Notes: generated by a model not told the origin, from the sequence alone. A stretch of DNA of 64,000 bases from Wenjunlia tyrosinilytica (GCF_014646055.1 NZ_BMMS01000023.1:194-64193); one strand, 5' to 3'; numbered from the stretch's first letter, positions 26,874-35,905 are shown. Program-made: numbers and translations.

Positions 26874-27461
26874 TTACGGCTCTCCGACTGCCCGGGGCGT
26901 GAAGCCCGGCGGCTCCGGGGCCGGACTCCCGGTACCTGTCGGCGGATCGGGCTGCTGCGGGGGCTCGGTACCTGCCGGCGGCTGCTGCGGGGGCTCGGTA
27001 CCTGCCGGCGGCTTGGGCTGCTGCGGGGGGTCGGTACCTGCCGGCGGCTGCTGCGGGGGCTCGGTACCTGCCGGCGGCTTGGGCTGCTGCGGGGGCTCGG
27101 TACCTGTCGGCGGATCGGGCTGAACATCGGTGTCCGAGCTGATGGTGTTGCCCGCGTCGGGGAGGGACTTCGGGTCCGCGGTACGCCCGAGCGGAGCGCA
27201 GTCCGACTCCTTCTGCTGGACCTGGATCTTGCGGATGACCGCCTCGCGGTTGGCGATGCGCGCAGCCGAGTTGGTGTCCGGGTTCGCCTTCTGGTCGGCG
27301 ATGAACCGCTGGTTTTTGTTGAGGGCGGCTGCCAGGCCGTCGCAGGTCACGGACGCGTGGCTGGTGCCCGTGGTCGCGATGGCGACACCGCCGACCATGG
27401 CGGCGGCGCCGACAAGCACGATGATCTTCTGCTTCCCGCTGGCTCTTCGCTTTCGCGTCAC
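26874..27461 (-). CDS. secreted protein with Pro/Gln-rich repeat tail
   Basis: The protein has 195 residues. Residues 1 to about 37 are a signal peptide (MTRKRRASGKQKIIVLVGAA, cleavage near 'SHA-SVTC'). Residues about 38-100 form a small domain with two Cys and 'AALNKNQRFIADQKANPDTN'. Residues about 112-180 are imperfect repeats of PPAGTEPPQQP, alternating 10- and 12-residue units. I chose the GTG at 27461 with AGGAG 7 bases upstream. Such tails often span or bind the cell wall. There is no sorting signal. I do not know its function. Confidence 0.8.
   Translation of the reverse strand: MTRKRRASGKQKIIVLVGAAAMVGGVAIATTGTSHASVTCDGLAAALNKNQRFIADQKANPDTNSAARIANREAVIRKIQVQQKESDCAPLGRTADPKSLPDAGNTISSDTDVQPDPPTGTEPPQQPKPPAGTEPPQQPPAGTDPPQQPKPPAGTEPPQQPPAGTEPPQQPDPPTGTGSPAPEPPGFTPRAVGEP
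26930..27120 (-). repeat. 30/36-bp coding repeats
   Basis: Six imperfect copies of a GC-rich unit beginning GGTACCTGCCGGCGGC (plus strand) alternate between about 30 and 36 bases, encoding the PPAGTEPPQQP repeats. Near identity between copies points to recent expansion by slippage or unequal crossover. Confidence 0.75.
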
Positions 27462-29005
27462 TCGGAGTCTCCTGTCGTCGTTTCTCGACCGCGGTCGGGT
27501 TCGATCCGCGTGACCTGGAGTACGTCGGGAAAGCGGATCCTTCTCAATGGCGTAACCACTTCAATGAAATCCGGCCTGCCGCGCCCCCCCGCACCTTCAC
27601 TTGCGCCTGCGCATCTGCCCTGCTCAGTAGGCCTTTTCGGGACTCACCACGGCTGGACTTCCCTCGTCTGCCGCCCTGCCCGTGCCCGTAGTGGAGGTGC
27701 TGGGGGAGTTGGGTGCGGTGGGGCGGCGGCTCGGGAAGCGGGGCCGCTGCGCTGTGCCTGCCCCCGGCCCGGTCGGTGCGGGCCGGGCCGGGTGGCACGG
27801 CGGCGGAAGCTCGTGGGCTTCCCGCTGGGGAGGTGTGCCTGCCCCGTTCGTCCTGTCCCGGTGGTCCGGGGGCGGTGGTTGTGGAAGCTGTCCATGGGGG
27901 CGTGGGTGGTGCGGTGTGGAGTGAAGGGTGCTGAGGTGGATCACGGCTGCTGTGAGAGTCGGCGTCGGCCTGACTGCCCCGCCCCGGGCGAGCAGCGTCT
28001 CCACCTCAGCGGGCGGCGGGGCGGTACCCGTCGGCACCTGAAAAGGGATGACGCCATGGCCACGAGCGACCGGCCTCCTGCGCTGCGCCACGGTGCCCGT
28101 CACGCGGGTGCGGGAGCCCGCCGCCGCGCGCAACTGGGTACCCCTGGGGCCGGGGACCGTGCGGCACGCGCGTGCAAGACCGAGGGGGAGGCGCTGCGCC
28201 ATGTGGCGCGGCGCCTGAAGGCGTCCATTCCCGCCGGTGGCCGCGGAGGCCGTCGATGCCGTGGTCGGCACGGCGTACGAGGCGCTGCGCGATTCGCGGA
28301 TGCGGGCCTACGTTCCGATCCTGGTCGAGCGCCTGGCCAGGAACGCCCTTGCCATCGGCGACGGGCAGCACCAAAGCCCGACGGCAGCGGCCCGCCCCCC
28401 GGGGCGCGGTCACGCTGGTGTCGCAGCGGCGCGGGGGGCGGTGGGCCCTTGCGGGCGGGTACGGGGGATCCCCGACCGCCGGGGCCCATTGCGCAGCGTA
28501 GAGCGCACCGAACATCTTGGGCGTGGGATACGCGGTGCGTGGGCGTGGGATACGCGCTGCGTTTCGGACACGGCTTGCGCAGTGGCACACACCGTGGCCT
28601 TCGTGATGACTCCCCGGCCCCCAGCAGGACGCTTCCTCCCTGGTCCAGGACAGGATTTGAGGCATGGTCGGGCACCTGACACTCTCCCCTGGGGGAGGGG
28701 AGGACTGGGAATGGTGGTGGTGTTCGGCAGGTCAGGGGCGAGTGCCGGGCGGGCGCTGCGCTGTGCTTCTCGAGAGCCCGCGGCGGCACCACGCCCCGGG
28801 GGAGAGCGCGGGACTGGTGGTTCAGCGGCCGCTAGGCCGCCCGGGGCGCGGTGGGTGCGCGGGATTGCCGACCGACCGCGGGGGCCCACGGGCGCGCCCC
28901 CCCCGGGGCCGCCGCGCGCATCTCCCCGCCGGACCCACCGGCCGCTGCCCTCCGGCCGTACCAAAGCGCACGCGAGGTCGCCCCAGGAGAGGCAATGCTC
29001 AAGCG
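27462..29005. other. 1.5-kb low-quality region with one gene relic
   Basis: Apart from the frameshifted relic at 28055-28390, all frames here are Arg/Pro/Gly-rich and unconvincing. The phrase GCGTGGGATACGCG recurs near 28522 and 28545. Promoters of the flanking genes are expected at the ends. The region looks like decayed DNA. Confidence 0.45.
28055..28390 (+). pseudogene. frameshifted small protein of the three-helix-bundle type
   Basis: One frame from the ATG at 28055 ends with 'EALRHVARRLKASIP'. A second frame from about 28237 continues 'VAAEAVDAVVGTAYEALRDS' and 'RMRAYVPILVERLARNALA'. Joined, they match the short actinobacterial three-helix-bundle proteins (L-x3-F/I-P...V...F/L-x-D-x-R-x-R-x-F/Y-V-P-x-L-V-E-R). 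A one- or two-base shift near 28230 splits them. Function is unknown. Confidence 0.45.
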
Positions 29006-29326
29006 CTATTCGCGTGCTGCCTCCCACACGCTGCGCCCGGCTGCCCTCTTCAACTGGTCAAGCGCGGCCTGGAGTTGCTCCTGTGTCGGTGTCCCCGTGG
29101 TGAGGCTCTCCGTGGCCAGGCTCTCCATGCCTGTGCTCTCCGTGCCGATGGTCCCCGCGGCCGCGCCCTCGGTGTCGTCGGCGAAGGCGGTACCGCCACC
29201 CAGGACAGTCAGAGCTGCGCCTGCGGTCAGGGCGAGGCGCAGGCGGGGTGGGCGAGAGCGTCGGGGACGTCGGTGGGTGCCGGTAGGGCGCGCAAGGATG
29301 CCTTCTGCACGGTGCTCAGAACTCAT
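29006..29326 (-). CDS. small exported protein
   Basis: The protein has 106 residues. Residues about 20-48 are a signal sequence with an RRSRPPRLRL n-region, a hydrophobic stretch 'LALTAGAALTVLGGG' and an AxA site before 'DDTEG'. The mature part is short, Thr/Glu/Ser-rich, with an amphipathic C-terminal helix ('TQEQLQAALDQLKRAAG'). GAGG lies 8 bases before the ATG. I do not recognise the family. The promoter is expected between 29327 and 29420. Confidence 0.6.
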   Translation of the reverse strand: MSSEHRAEGILARPTGTHRRPRRSRPPRLRLALTAGAALTVLGGGTAFADDTEGAAAGTIGTESTGMESLATESLTTGTPTQEQLQAALDQLKRAAGRSVWEAARE

Positions 29327-29421
29327 TGCCTGTACCTCTGCTCAGGTGTGGCTGCGGACGGCGGGGACGCGGCGTCGCTGACCGCGTCACACCTCGGAAT
29401 CCCATACATCCGACATCGAGG

Positions 29422-29880
29422 CTAAAGACCAAAAGCACCGGAAGCACCGCCCAGCGAGATCCTTAGGCTCCTCTTAATGCAGCCTTCACCGGTGGGGGCG
29501 TCGTCGGCGAGACCGGCCAGGGCGTGCACGCCGCCCAGGCGTACCGCGGCGGAATCCTGGCCGAGTTGGGAGACGGCGGTGGTGAAGCGCTCGGTGCGCA
29601 GGCGGGTGGCATCGCGCAGGGCGCCGTCCTCATCGACCCGCTGACGCCGGTGGGCCACGACCAGGGCGACCAGGGCGCCGGCCCCGGCGACCACGCCGAA
29701 GGAGAGTTTCACCAGGCCGAAAAGCGTCTGCGAGGTGAGCCGCCGTTCGGGTTGGAGGCCCTGGGCGCCGAGCAGGTCTCACCCGGCGATGAGGCGGCGG
29801 CCACGGCGGTCGCCGCGGTGAAGGCCAGAGCGAGGACGGTGCCGACAGGCCACAGACGTAAGCCGCGTCGTTAGGCCCGG
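29422..29880 (-). pseudogene. broken membrane protein of the pentapeptide-repeat type
   Basis: The readable part has 'LLGAQGLQPERRLTSQTLFG', 'LVKLSFGVVAGAGALVALVV', 'RVDEDGALRDATRLRTERFT' and 'QDSAAVRLGGVHALAGLADD', the N-terminal half of a common Streptomyces membrane protein that continues into pentapeptide repeats. An in-frame TGA at about 29783-29785 stands where an Arg (CGA) is expected in 'LIAG-x-DLLGAQG'. Further upstream the frame is shifted, and the C-terminal repeats are missing after 'APTGEG'. A restart at GTG 29712 would give only 96 residues. Confidence 0.6.
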
Positions 29881-29922
29881 CGACGGCGCCTGTGCAGGTT
29901 CGAGGTCACACACCGCCCCGGA

Positions 29923-30245
29923 CTCCCGGACTGCCGCCAAGCAGATCCGGGTGCACGTCCGCCACTGGCGACTGCACCTGGCAGTGAGACGGCTCTGGAG
30001 CGGCTCGCCCGGGGGATCAACCCGGTCGTGCGGGGCTGGATCAACTGCTTCGGACGGTTCCACCCGTCCGCATTGCTCTCCACCCTCAACCGCATCAACG
30101 ACTATCTCGTGCGGTGGCGGGTCCGCAAGTACAAGCGGTTCAAGCGGAAGGGAGCCAGAGCGCGAGAGGCCCTGAGCCGTCACGCCGGACAGTTCCCCGG
30201 ACTCTTCGCCCACTCTCGTCAAGCCATGACCATGCACGACTGGAC
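29923..30245 (+). pseudogene. group II intron reverse transcriptase/maturase C-terminal relic
   Basis: One frame reads 'AAKQIRVHVRHWRLHL'. After a shift near 29990 a second frame reads 'LERLARGINPVVRGWINCFG', 'RFHPSALLSTLNRINDYLVR' and 'WRVRKYKRFKRKG', ending near 'FPGLFAHS'. This is the maturase X domain of bacterial group II intron proteins (INPxxRGWxNYYGxF, LNxRINxYLxRWxRRKYKR). The RT fingers and palm are absent. It lies directly before intron domains V and VI. Confidence 0.8.
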
Positions 30246-30273
30246 GATGGGAGGCACGACTGGACGATGGGAG
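30234..30273. repeat. 20-bp perfect tandem duplication
   Basis: GCACGACTGGACGATGGGAG occurs at 30234-30253 and again at 30254-30273. The second copy runs into intron domain V. Since 20 is not a multiple of three, it shifts the end of the maturase frame. Confidence 0.9.
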
Positions 30274-30304
30274 CCGTGCAGGCCGAGAGGTTTGCGCACG
30301 GTTC
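30271..30304 (+). ncRNA. group II intron domain V
   Basis: The 34-base element has the canonical layout: GAGCCGT pairs with ACGGTTC at the ends, a seven-pair upper stem (GCAGGCC with GGTTTGC, including two G-U pairs) is capped by the GNRA loop GAGA, and a two-base GC bulge sits on the 3' side. The catalytic triad AGC is at positions 2-4 of the element. It follows the maturase relic and is followed by domain VI, so identification is strong. Confidence 0.88.
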
Positions 30305-30341
30305 TGAGAGCCGGGGAGTGAAATCCTCCCCGGCTACTCAT
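30305..30341 (+). ncRNA. group II intron domain VI and 3' end
   Basis: AGCCGGGGAG (30309-30318) pairs perfectly with CTCCCCGGCT (30326-30335), and GAG (30306-30308) pairs with CTC (30337-30339), leaving A30336 unpaired as the expected branch-point adenosine. The intron should end a few bases later, near 30341-30343, which is next to the stop codon of the opposite-strand protease gene at 30346. Confidence 0.8.
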
Positions 30342-30345
30342 CCGA

Positions 30346-31557
30346 TCATTCCGTGGACTTGATGAAAATCGTGTCCGAATCGGCCAGGGCGGTGTCGATG
30401 GGCTGGTAGTAGTCGATGTCGCCGGGGCCCTGCCCCTCCGTCCCCCCGCTGACCATGCCCTGGGCTATGACGAAGCCTTCCTTGTTCGGGTCGAACTGGT
30501 AGACCGCTCCGCCGCTGTCCCCGTGGTCGTCGACGAGCGCGGCCTTGGACATGCCTGTGAGGGTGTGGCCGTCGCCGTACGTGACTGTCACGTCGTGGGC
30601 GGTGATCGGCCCGCAGGTCTGACCGGTTCTGTGTCCGGACTTGCAGATCTGGGTGCCCACCGGTGCCCGGCCGTAGCCCGAGATCTTCGCGTAGGCGCCG
30701 TTGTACAGGTTGACCTGGGTGGTCGGACGGGGGGCGGCGATGTCGTCCACGTGGATGGTGCCCCAGTCCATCGGGCCGTACTTGTGGCTGACGCTACCGC
30801 CGATGTGCAGGAGTTTGTGGTACCACAGGTGGCCGCCCGAGTCGAGGCAGTGACCTGCCGTCATCAGCAGGTCCGCGCCGCTCCTGTCCTGGACCCACCA
30901 CCCCAGAGAACAGGATGAGAAGTTCCCCGAGGTGATCTCATCGCCGTCCTGCATCCCGTAGTTGGGAGCCATCTTCCCCTTCACGGACCGGACCTTCACC
31001 GCGGCTCCGAGCCTTCGGACCTCCGCGAGAAACGCCTTGGTCTGCGGACGACCACGCAGGGACTTGGCCACCTCGACCGTGACCACATTCCGGGGAACAT
31101 CGATGTACCAGGCCACCCCGCGCGGCGCATGCCGCTTGGCGAACCCGTCGACCGAGCCCTTGACGGCCTCCAGGTCGTTCGTGGAGCGAGTGACCAGGCG
31201 GGACTCGGTGTTCGCAGCGTCGATCGCGGCCGCACGCTGCCGGTTGGTGACCGCCACCAGCAGCCTGCCGCTCTTCTGGTCGATCCAACTCCCCGCACTC
31301 CAACTCGGCTTCAACGTCTTGTCCAACTTCGTGGCCGTGCGCGCAAGCTCGGACTGCCGCACCAGCCGGGTCCTGGCCTCCTCCACACTCAGGTTCTGCG
31401 CCTTCGCATAAGCCGCCATCACCCTGTCCGCAGGCTTCGCGCCGGGCGCAGGGGGACCGGCACTGGCGTACTGCAGCCCACCCACGGCCAGCGCCGCGCC
31501 ACCGGCCACCGCCAGCACCGCACCCCAACGCCGCCGCGAATTGAAACGTAAGGACAT
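30346..31557 (-). CDS. streptogrisin-like S1 family serine protease precursor
   Basis: The protein has 403 residues. A signal peptide is seen at the start (MSLRFNSRRRWGAVLAVAGG, 'AALAVGGLQYASA'). Residues about 35-195 form a pro-region with 'SVEEARTRL' and 'GVAWYIDVPRNVVTVEV', like alpha-lytic protease propeptides. The protease domain has His in 'LLMTAGHC' near 235, Asp in 'GPMDWGTIHV' near 263 and Ser in 'DDHGDSGGAVY' near 348, plus paired Cys. It is likely secreted and self-processed. I chose the ATG at 31557; the longer frame to 31650 adds no signal sequence. A group II intron end abuts its 3' side. Confidence 0.9.
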   Translation of the reverse strand: MSLRFNSRRRWGAVLAVAGGAALAVGGLQYASAGPPAPGAKPADRVMAAYAKAQNLSVEEARTRLVRQSELARTATKLDKTLKPSWSAGSWIDQKSGRLLVAVTNRQRAAAIDAANTESRLVTRSTNDLEAVKGSVDGFAKRHAPRGVAWYIDVPRNVVTVEVAKSLRGRPQTKAFLAEVRRLGAAVKVRSVKGKMAPNYGMQDGDEITSGNFSSCSLGWWVQDRSGADLLMTAGHCLDSGGHLWYHKLLHIGGSVSHKYGPMDWGTIHVDDIAAPRPTTQVNLYNGAYAKISGYGRAPVGTQICKSGHRTGQTCGPITAHDVTVTYGDGHTLTGMSKAALVDDHGDSGGAVYQFDPNKEGFVIAQGMVSGGTEGQGPGDIDYYQPIDTALADSDTIFIKSTE

Positions 31558-31818
31558 CGAAATCACCACTCTCCAGCGGGTAGAAGACCCCAGCTCTTGG
31601 TTCGGGAGTCTCACCCCCATGGACACGGCAGCACCCCCCGCCCAGTTCAAAGCGAACGCGATACCGACCCAGGCCGGAAACGACGACCAAGGCGGCCGCG
31701 GAAGACCTCAGCGGCCAACACCGAGACACCGCGCAACTGGATCCGGGCTGACGACCGACGACACCCCGGAGCACACCCCCCGACACCTACGGCTGCGCCG
31801 GACCAGGCCACGGGCCCG

Positions 31819-31926
31819 GTGGAAGCAGAGCCCGCCGCCGCGCGGAAGAGGATCCGCGAGCTGGAGGTGGAGCGCGACATTCTGCGCAAGGCGGCCCGGT
31901 ATTTCGCAGGGGAGACGCGCTGGTGA
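31819..31926 (+). pseudogene. IS3-family OrfA C-terminal scrap
   Basis: The frame ends 'RKRIRELEVERDILRKAARY' then 'FAGETRW' and a stop, matching the leucine-zipper end of IS3 OrfA proteins (ELRxERDILKKAxxFFAxE). No OrfB follows; the next sequence is an IS5-type relic. Confidence 0.65.
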
Positions 31927-32710
31927 CCTGCTGTTGGTGCCGGAGGGTTTGTGGGAGCTGTTCCAGCGCGTGCTGCCGCCGCCACCGGAGCGGCCGCAGG
32001 GCGGAGGCCGTCGACGGTCGCACGGTGACCGGGAGGTCCTGGCAGCGATTGTGTTCGTGGCCACGTCGGGCTGCACATGGAACCAATTGCCCCCTGGGTC
32101 CGGACCCTCGGGTGTCACTGCGTTCCGGCGCCTCGCCGAGTGGTCCCGGGCCCGTGTCCGGGCCAGGCTCCATCGCCTCGTACTCGACAAACTCGGCGGG
32201 CCAGGGCGAGCTGGACTGGTCACGGTTCGCCATCGACTCCGTCAGTGTCCGAGCGGTCAAGGGGGGCCGTTGACGGGACCGGATCCGACCGACCGTGGCA
32301 GGAGCGGATCGGAAATGCACCTCATCGTGGACCGCAACGGCTTGCCTCTCTCCGGGGGATCTCCGGCGCCAACGTCCACGACAGCCAGGCCTTCCAACCG
32401 CTCGTCCGCGGGATACCACCCATCCGCTTCCGCCGCGGACCCTGCCGACGCCGCTCGGCAAAGCTCCACGGCGACACGGGATACGACTGTCCTCACCTGC
32501 GGGGATGGCTGCGACTGCGGGGCATCACTCCCGCATAGCCTGTCGCGGAGTCGAGAACTTCCAACGCCTTGGCCGGCATCGGTGGGTCCCGTGGAACGCA
32601 CATCGCCTGGCTCAGCGGATGCAGACGCCTGCACCGTCGCTACGAAGGCAAGGCCGATCGTTTCCTGGCCTTCACCGTGATCGCGGCCACACTCATCTGC
32701 TGGTCGGCCA
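31923..32710 (+). pseudogene. IS5-family transposase, multiply frameshifted
   Basis: At least four frames are needed to read it: 'LLLVPEGLWELFQRVLPPPP' and 'REVLAAIVFVATSGCTWNQL'; then 'GELDWSRFAIDSVSVRAVKG'; then 'LRGISGANVHDSQAFQPLVR', 'GIPPIRFRRG' and 'GDTGYDCPHLRGWLRLRGIT'; then 'WLSGCRRLHRRYEGKADRFL'. The order matches a complete IS5-type transposase, including DDE-region blocks, so a full copy decayed in place. Confidence 0.82.
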
Positions 32711-32948
32711 TGGTTGCCGCACTCCCCGGTGGACGACTCGCGCGGGAGCCCGGAACGGGCTGTGTCCCGGCCCCCTGCCGGGGAGGATGCCCGCGCCCGC
32801 CTGGGCGGGAGGGGCCCGCGGTGCGCCGCGCGGCATGCGTTGGATCACCGTGCCCCACTCTCCGGCGGGCGCATCGCCGTCGTGGTCATGGTCATGGTCA
32901 TCCGGCCTCTCCGGTCGACGTCGGCGTTCGGCGTTCGGCGTTCGGGGA

Positions 32949-34130
32949 TCAGTCGCCGGCGTGCAGCAGGGTGGCCAGTTCCGCCTCGGACAGCACCTCG
33001 CTCAGCACCTCTTGGGTGTGCTCGCCCACGCGCGGCGGCGCCGCCCGGAGCTGCCAGGGTGTCTCGGAGAGCCGGATGTGGCAGCCGACGAGCCTCAATT
33101 CCCCGGCGTCGGGATGGTCGACGGTGACGAGGAGATCGGTGCCGTCCGCGCCGTCCGCGGAGCTGAGTTCGTCGACGGCTTCCTTGGTGGTGCGGACAGG
33201 CGATGCCCATAGGCCCTCGGGGAGGAGCAGGTCGAGCCAGCCCTGTGTCGGCCTGGTGGCGATGAGGGCGTCGAGTTCGACCTTGATCTCGTCCCGGGCG
33301 GCCCAGGGGTCCAGTTCGGCGATGCGAGGCAGCGTGAGTACGTCGGCCAGGCGCGGCATGGGTGACATCGCGAGCGCGAGCCAGCCGTCCGCCGTCCGGT
33401 AGATCCCGTACGGGGCCGACAGCCAGGGCTGTGCGATCCCGGCCCTCGACCGCTCCCAGGTGGCGTCCTGGTTCAACATCGCCGAGATCTCCTGGCACTG
33501 CAGCGCGATCGCTGTGGAGTACAGGTCCACTTCGACACGCTGGCCGATCCCCTGGCGCTCCTTGGCGAGCAGTGCCGCGAGGATGCCGCTCGCCAGGCTC
33601 AGGGCGGTCGATGCGTCCACCACCGCTGTCCCCGCGGGCGTCGGCGGATCCTCGCGCCGCCCACCGTTGCCGGCCAGCCCTGACATGGCCTGGATGAGGA
33701 GATCCTGTCCGGGTCGGTTCTCCCGGGCGAAGGACGTGTCCTGCCCCCAACCGGAGCCGGAGCAGTAGACGATGTCCGGTTTCAAGGCGCGGAAGTCCTC
33801 GTACGCCAGACCGAGTCGGGCCATGACACCCGGGCGGAAGTTCTCCACGACCACGTCACACGTGGCACCCAGCTTGAGCAGGGCCTGCCGGGCACACGGG
33901 TCTTTCAGGTCCAGCGCGACCGACCGCTTGTTCCGGTTCATCGCGAGGAAGGCGGCGGAACCCGCTGCGGTGAGTCCGCCCATCATCTCCAGAGCGCGTT
34001 CCCACTCGCCCTCCGGGCGTTCGACCTTGATCACGTCCGCACCGAGGTCGCCGAGCAGCTGTGTGCCCCAGGGGCCCAGCATCATCTGGGTGAAGTCGAG
34101 GACGCGGATTCCGTCCAGCGCGCCAGTCAT
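32949..34130 (-). CDS. class III CoA-transferase (CaiB/BaiF family)
   Basis: The protein has 393 residues, full family length. Conserved blocks are 'GIRVLDFTQMMLGPWGTQLL', 'GDLGADVIKVERPEGEWER', 'NRNKRSVALDLKD', 'CDVVVENFRPGVMARLGLAY', and the nucleophile-region Asp in 'PDIVYCSGSGWGQD'. These enzymes move CoA between carboxylic acids. The ATG at 34130 follows AAGGAG. It lies 89 bases after the acyl-CoA synthetase and ends the leftward operon. It probably activates or trades CoA on the acid derived from the imported substrate. Confidence 0.92.
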   Translation of the reverse strand: MTGALDGIRVLDFTQMMLGPWGTQLLGDLGADVIKVERPEGEWERALEMMGGLTAAGSAAFLAMNRNKRSVALDLKDPCARQALLKLGATCDVVVENFRPGVMARLGLAYEDFRALKPDIVYCSGSGWGQDTSFARENRPGQDLLIQAMSGLAGNGGRREDPPTPAGTAVVDASTALSLASGILAALLAKERQGIGQRVEVDLYSTAIALQCQEISAMLNQDATWERSRAGIAQPWLSAPYGIYRTADGWLALAMSPMPRLADVLTLPRIAELDPWAARDEIKVELDALIATRPTQGWLDLLLPEGLWASPVRTTKEAVDELSSADGADGTDLLVTVDHPDAGELRLVGCHIRLSETPWQLRAAPPRVGEHTQEVLSEVLSEAELATLLHAGD

Positions 34131-34140
34131 GGTTCTCCTT

Positions 34141-34174
34141 CGTTCGTCTGTCGTGTTCGTTCGTCTGTCGTGTT
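34141..34174. repeat. 17-bp perfect tandem repeat
   Basis: CGTTCGTCTGTCGTGTT occurs at 34141-34157 and 34158-34174, immediately upstream of the CoA-transferase ribosome binding site in the 89-base gap of the operon. Confidence 0.85.
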
Positions 34175-34219
34175 CGAGGGCGTCTGCCCGTGCCCCCGGG
34201 CGGCCGTGCCCGCGCGGCG

Positions 34220-35905
34220 TCACCCGTCGCACTGCCGCGGTGCTCGCACGGGCCAGTACAGGTCACGCACCTGGCGCCGACTGACCTTCCCGGTGCCGGT
34301 CCGCGGCAGGCGGTCCGCGAATTCGACGTACACCGGCTTCTTGAAGCCGGCGAGGCTCGAGCGGCAGACGTCGACGATGTCGGAAGCCTCGATGCGATGT
34401 CCTGCCTCGGTGACGACCACGGCCGCCACGGCCTCCCCCCACCGCGGGTGGGGTACGCCCACGACGACGGCCTCCTGGACGCCGTCCAGTGACTCGATGA
34501 CCCGCTCGACCTCCCCGGGGTACACGTTGAAGCCGCCGGAGATGACCACATCGCGGCTGCGGTCCACGATGCGGAGGTAGCCCTCGTCGTCGACGAAGCC
34601 GACATCGCCGGTGGAGAACCAGCCGTCCCGGAGCACGGCCGATGTCTGTTCGGGGGCGTTCCAGTAACCCCGCATCACCGGGCCGCCGCGGACGTGGATC
34701 TCTCCCGCGCCGTCCGGGCGGACGGGGCCGGGGACCACCTTGACGTCCACGCAGGGGCACAGGCGCCCGGCGGAGGCCAGGCGGCCCGGCAGCGGGCGGC
34801 CCGGTTGGTGGCGGTGGTCGCGTGCGGACAGTACCGACAGTGGCGCCAGTGCCTCGCTCAGCCCGTAGAACTGGTAGAGCACCTCCCCGAACACCTCGTG
34901 CGCGCGGGCCGCCGCGGCAGGCCCGATCGACGCACCGCCGTACGGGATGGCCCGTACGCTGCCGAGGTCGTAGGCGCCGGCCGCCGCGGCGGCGGTGAGC
35001 TCCTTGAGCATGGTGGGAACGAGCGGCACGGTGGTGGCCCTGTGCCGCTCGATCGTGCGCAGCGTCTCCATGGGGTCGAACCGCCGCAGGATCACCGCCG
35101 CCGCTCCGCGCAGGGTGCAGGCGGAGCCGACCGACCCTCCGAAGTGGCTCATCGGTGCGGTGTGGAGCACCACGTCGCCGGGACCCATGGGCGGAAGCTG
35201 CGCGCAGTACTCCGCGAGCATCCCCACCCAGGCGCGGTGGGTGACCATCGCCCCCTTGGGCCGACCGGTGGTTCCCGAGGTGTACAGCAGCGCGGCGATG
35301 TCGTCGGGATCGGCCCCCGCGTCCCAGGCCCGGCCGTCGAGGCCGGATCGGAGCATTTCGGCGTAGGTCGTGTCAGTGCCGGTCCCCGCGGTGGGGGTGA
35401 CCAGCGCGGCGAGTTCGGGAAGGTCCGCGCGCCTGCCGGAGAGGATCGCGGCAGCCGCTGCCTCGCATACGACGACACGGGCGCCGCAGTCCTGAGCCAC
35501 GAAGGCGATCTCCGCCGGGTGCAGCCGGGCACTCACCGCCACGCGGACCAGACCGCAGACGAAGACCGCGTGCTCCAGCGCCATCAGTTCGGCGCTGTTC
35601 TCCAGCGCGAGGACGACGCGGTCTCCGCGACGGCACCCCAATGCGGCCAGGGCCCGGGTCAGGCGCCGGACTGTGCCTGCGAGTTCGGCGAAGGACACCG
35701 ACCCCTGGGGTGTCAGCACCGCGGGTTGCGTCGCATACCGCTCGTGGGCGCGGCGCACGAGGTCGGCCACGGTGACCTCGTCGGCCCCCGGCATGTCGTC
35801 GGCCCCGGTCGTCCGGCAGGCCACCTCGTCGGCCGCGGGCATCGGCTCCTGGGGGGGTGCAGCTGCCGCCGGTATCCCGCCGACGGGTGTGCGACGGCGC
35901 CTCAT
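34220..35905 (-). CDS. class I adenylate-forming acyl-CoA synthetase
   Basis: The protein has 561 residues. The AMP-binding P-loop 'LLYTSGTTGRPKGAMVTH' is near residue 210; 'YQFYGLSEALAPL' is the A5 motif, 'GWFSTGDVGFVDDEGYL' the A7 motif, 'GGFNVYPGEVERVIE' the A8 hinge and 'PRTGTGKVSRRQ' holds the catalytic Lys near the C-terminus. It should form acyl-AMP and then acyl-CoA. The ATG at 35905 overlaps the permease stop by 4 bp. The first 45 residues are Ala/Pro-rich. Substrate class cannot be fixed from sequence. Confidence 0.92.
   Translation of the reverse strand: MRRRRTPVGGIPAAAAPPQEPMPAADEVACRTTGADDMPGADEVTVADLVRRAHERYATQPAVLTPQGSVSFAELAGTVRRLTRALAALGCRRGDRVVLALENSAELMALEHAVFVCGLVRVAVSARLHPAEIAFVAQDCGARVVVCEAAAAAILSGRRADLPELAALVTPTAGTGTDTTYAEMLRSGLDGRAWDAGADPDDIAALLYTSGTTGRPKGAMVTHRAWVGMLAEYCAQLPPMGPGDVVLHTAPMSHFGGSVGSACTLRGAAAVILRRFDPMETLRTIERHRATTVPLVPTMLKELTAAAAAGAYDLGSVRAIPYGGASIGPAAAARAHEVFGEVLYQFYGLSEALAPLSVLSARDHRHQPGRPLPGRLASAGRLCPCVDVKVVPGPVRPDGAGEIHVRGGPVMRGYWNAPEQTSAVLRDGWFSTGDVGFVDDEGYLRIVDRSRDVVISGGFNVYPGEVERVIESLDGVQEAVVVGVPHPRWGEAVAAVVVTEAGHRIEASDIVDVCRSSLAGFKKPVYVEFADRLPRTGTGKVSRRQVRDLYWPVRAPRQCDG

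Noticed and set aside
26930-27120. Possible CRISPR array
   Set aside because: The repeats are contiguous, in frame and encode Pro/Gln units; there are no unique spacers.
29524-29874. 116-codon plus-strand frame
   Set aside because: Antisense to the broken membrane protein, whose motifs read clearly on the minus strand.
30028-30321. Independent 97-codon plus-strand gene
   Set aside because: It is the maturase X domain of the intron relic, frameshifted by a 20-bp duplication, and lacks its own start.
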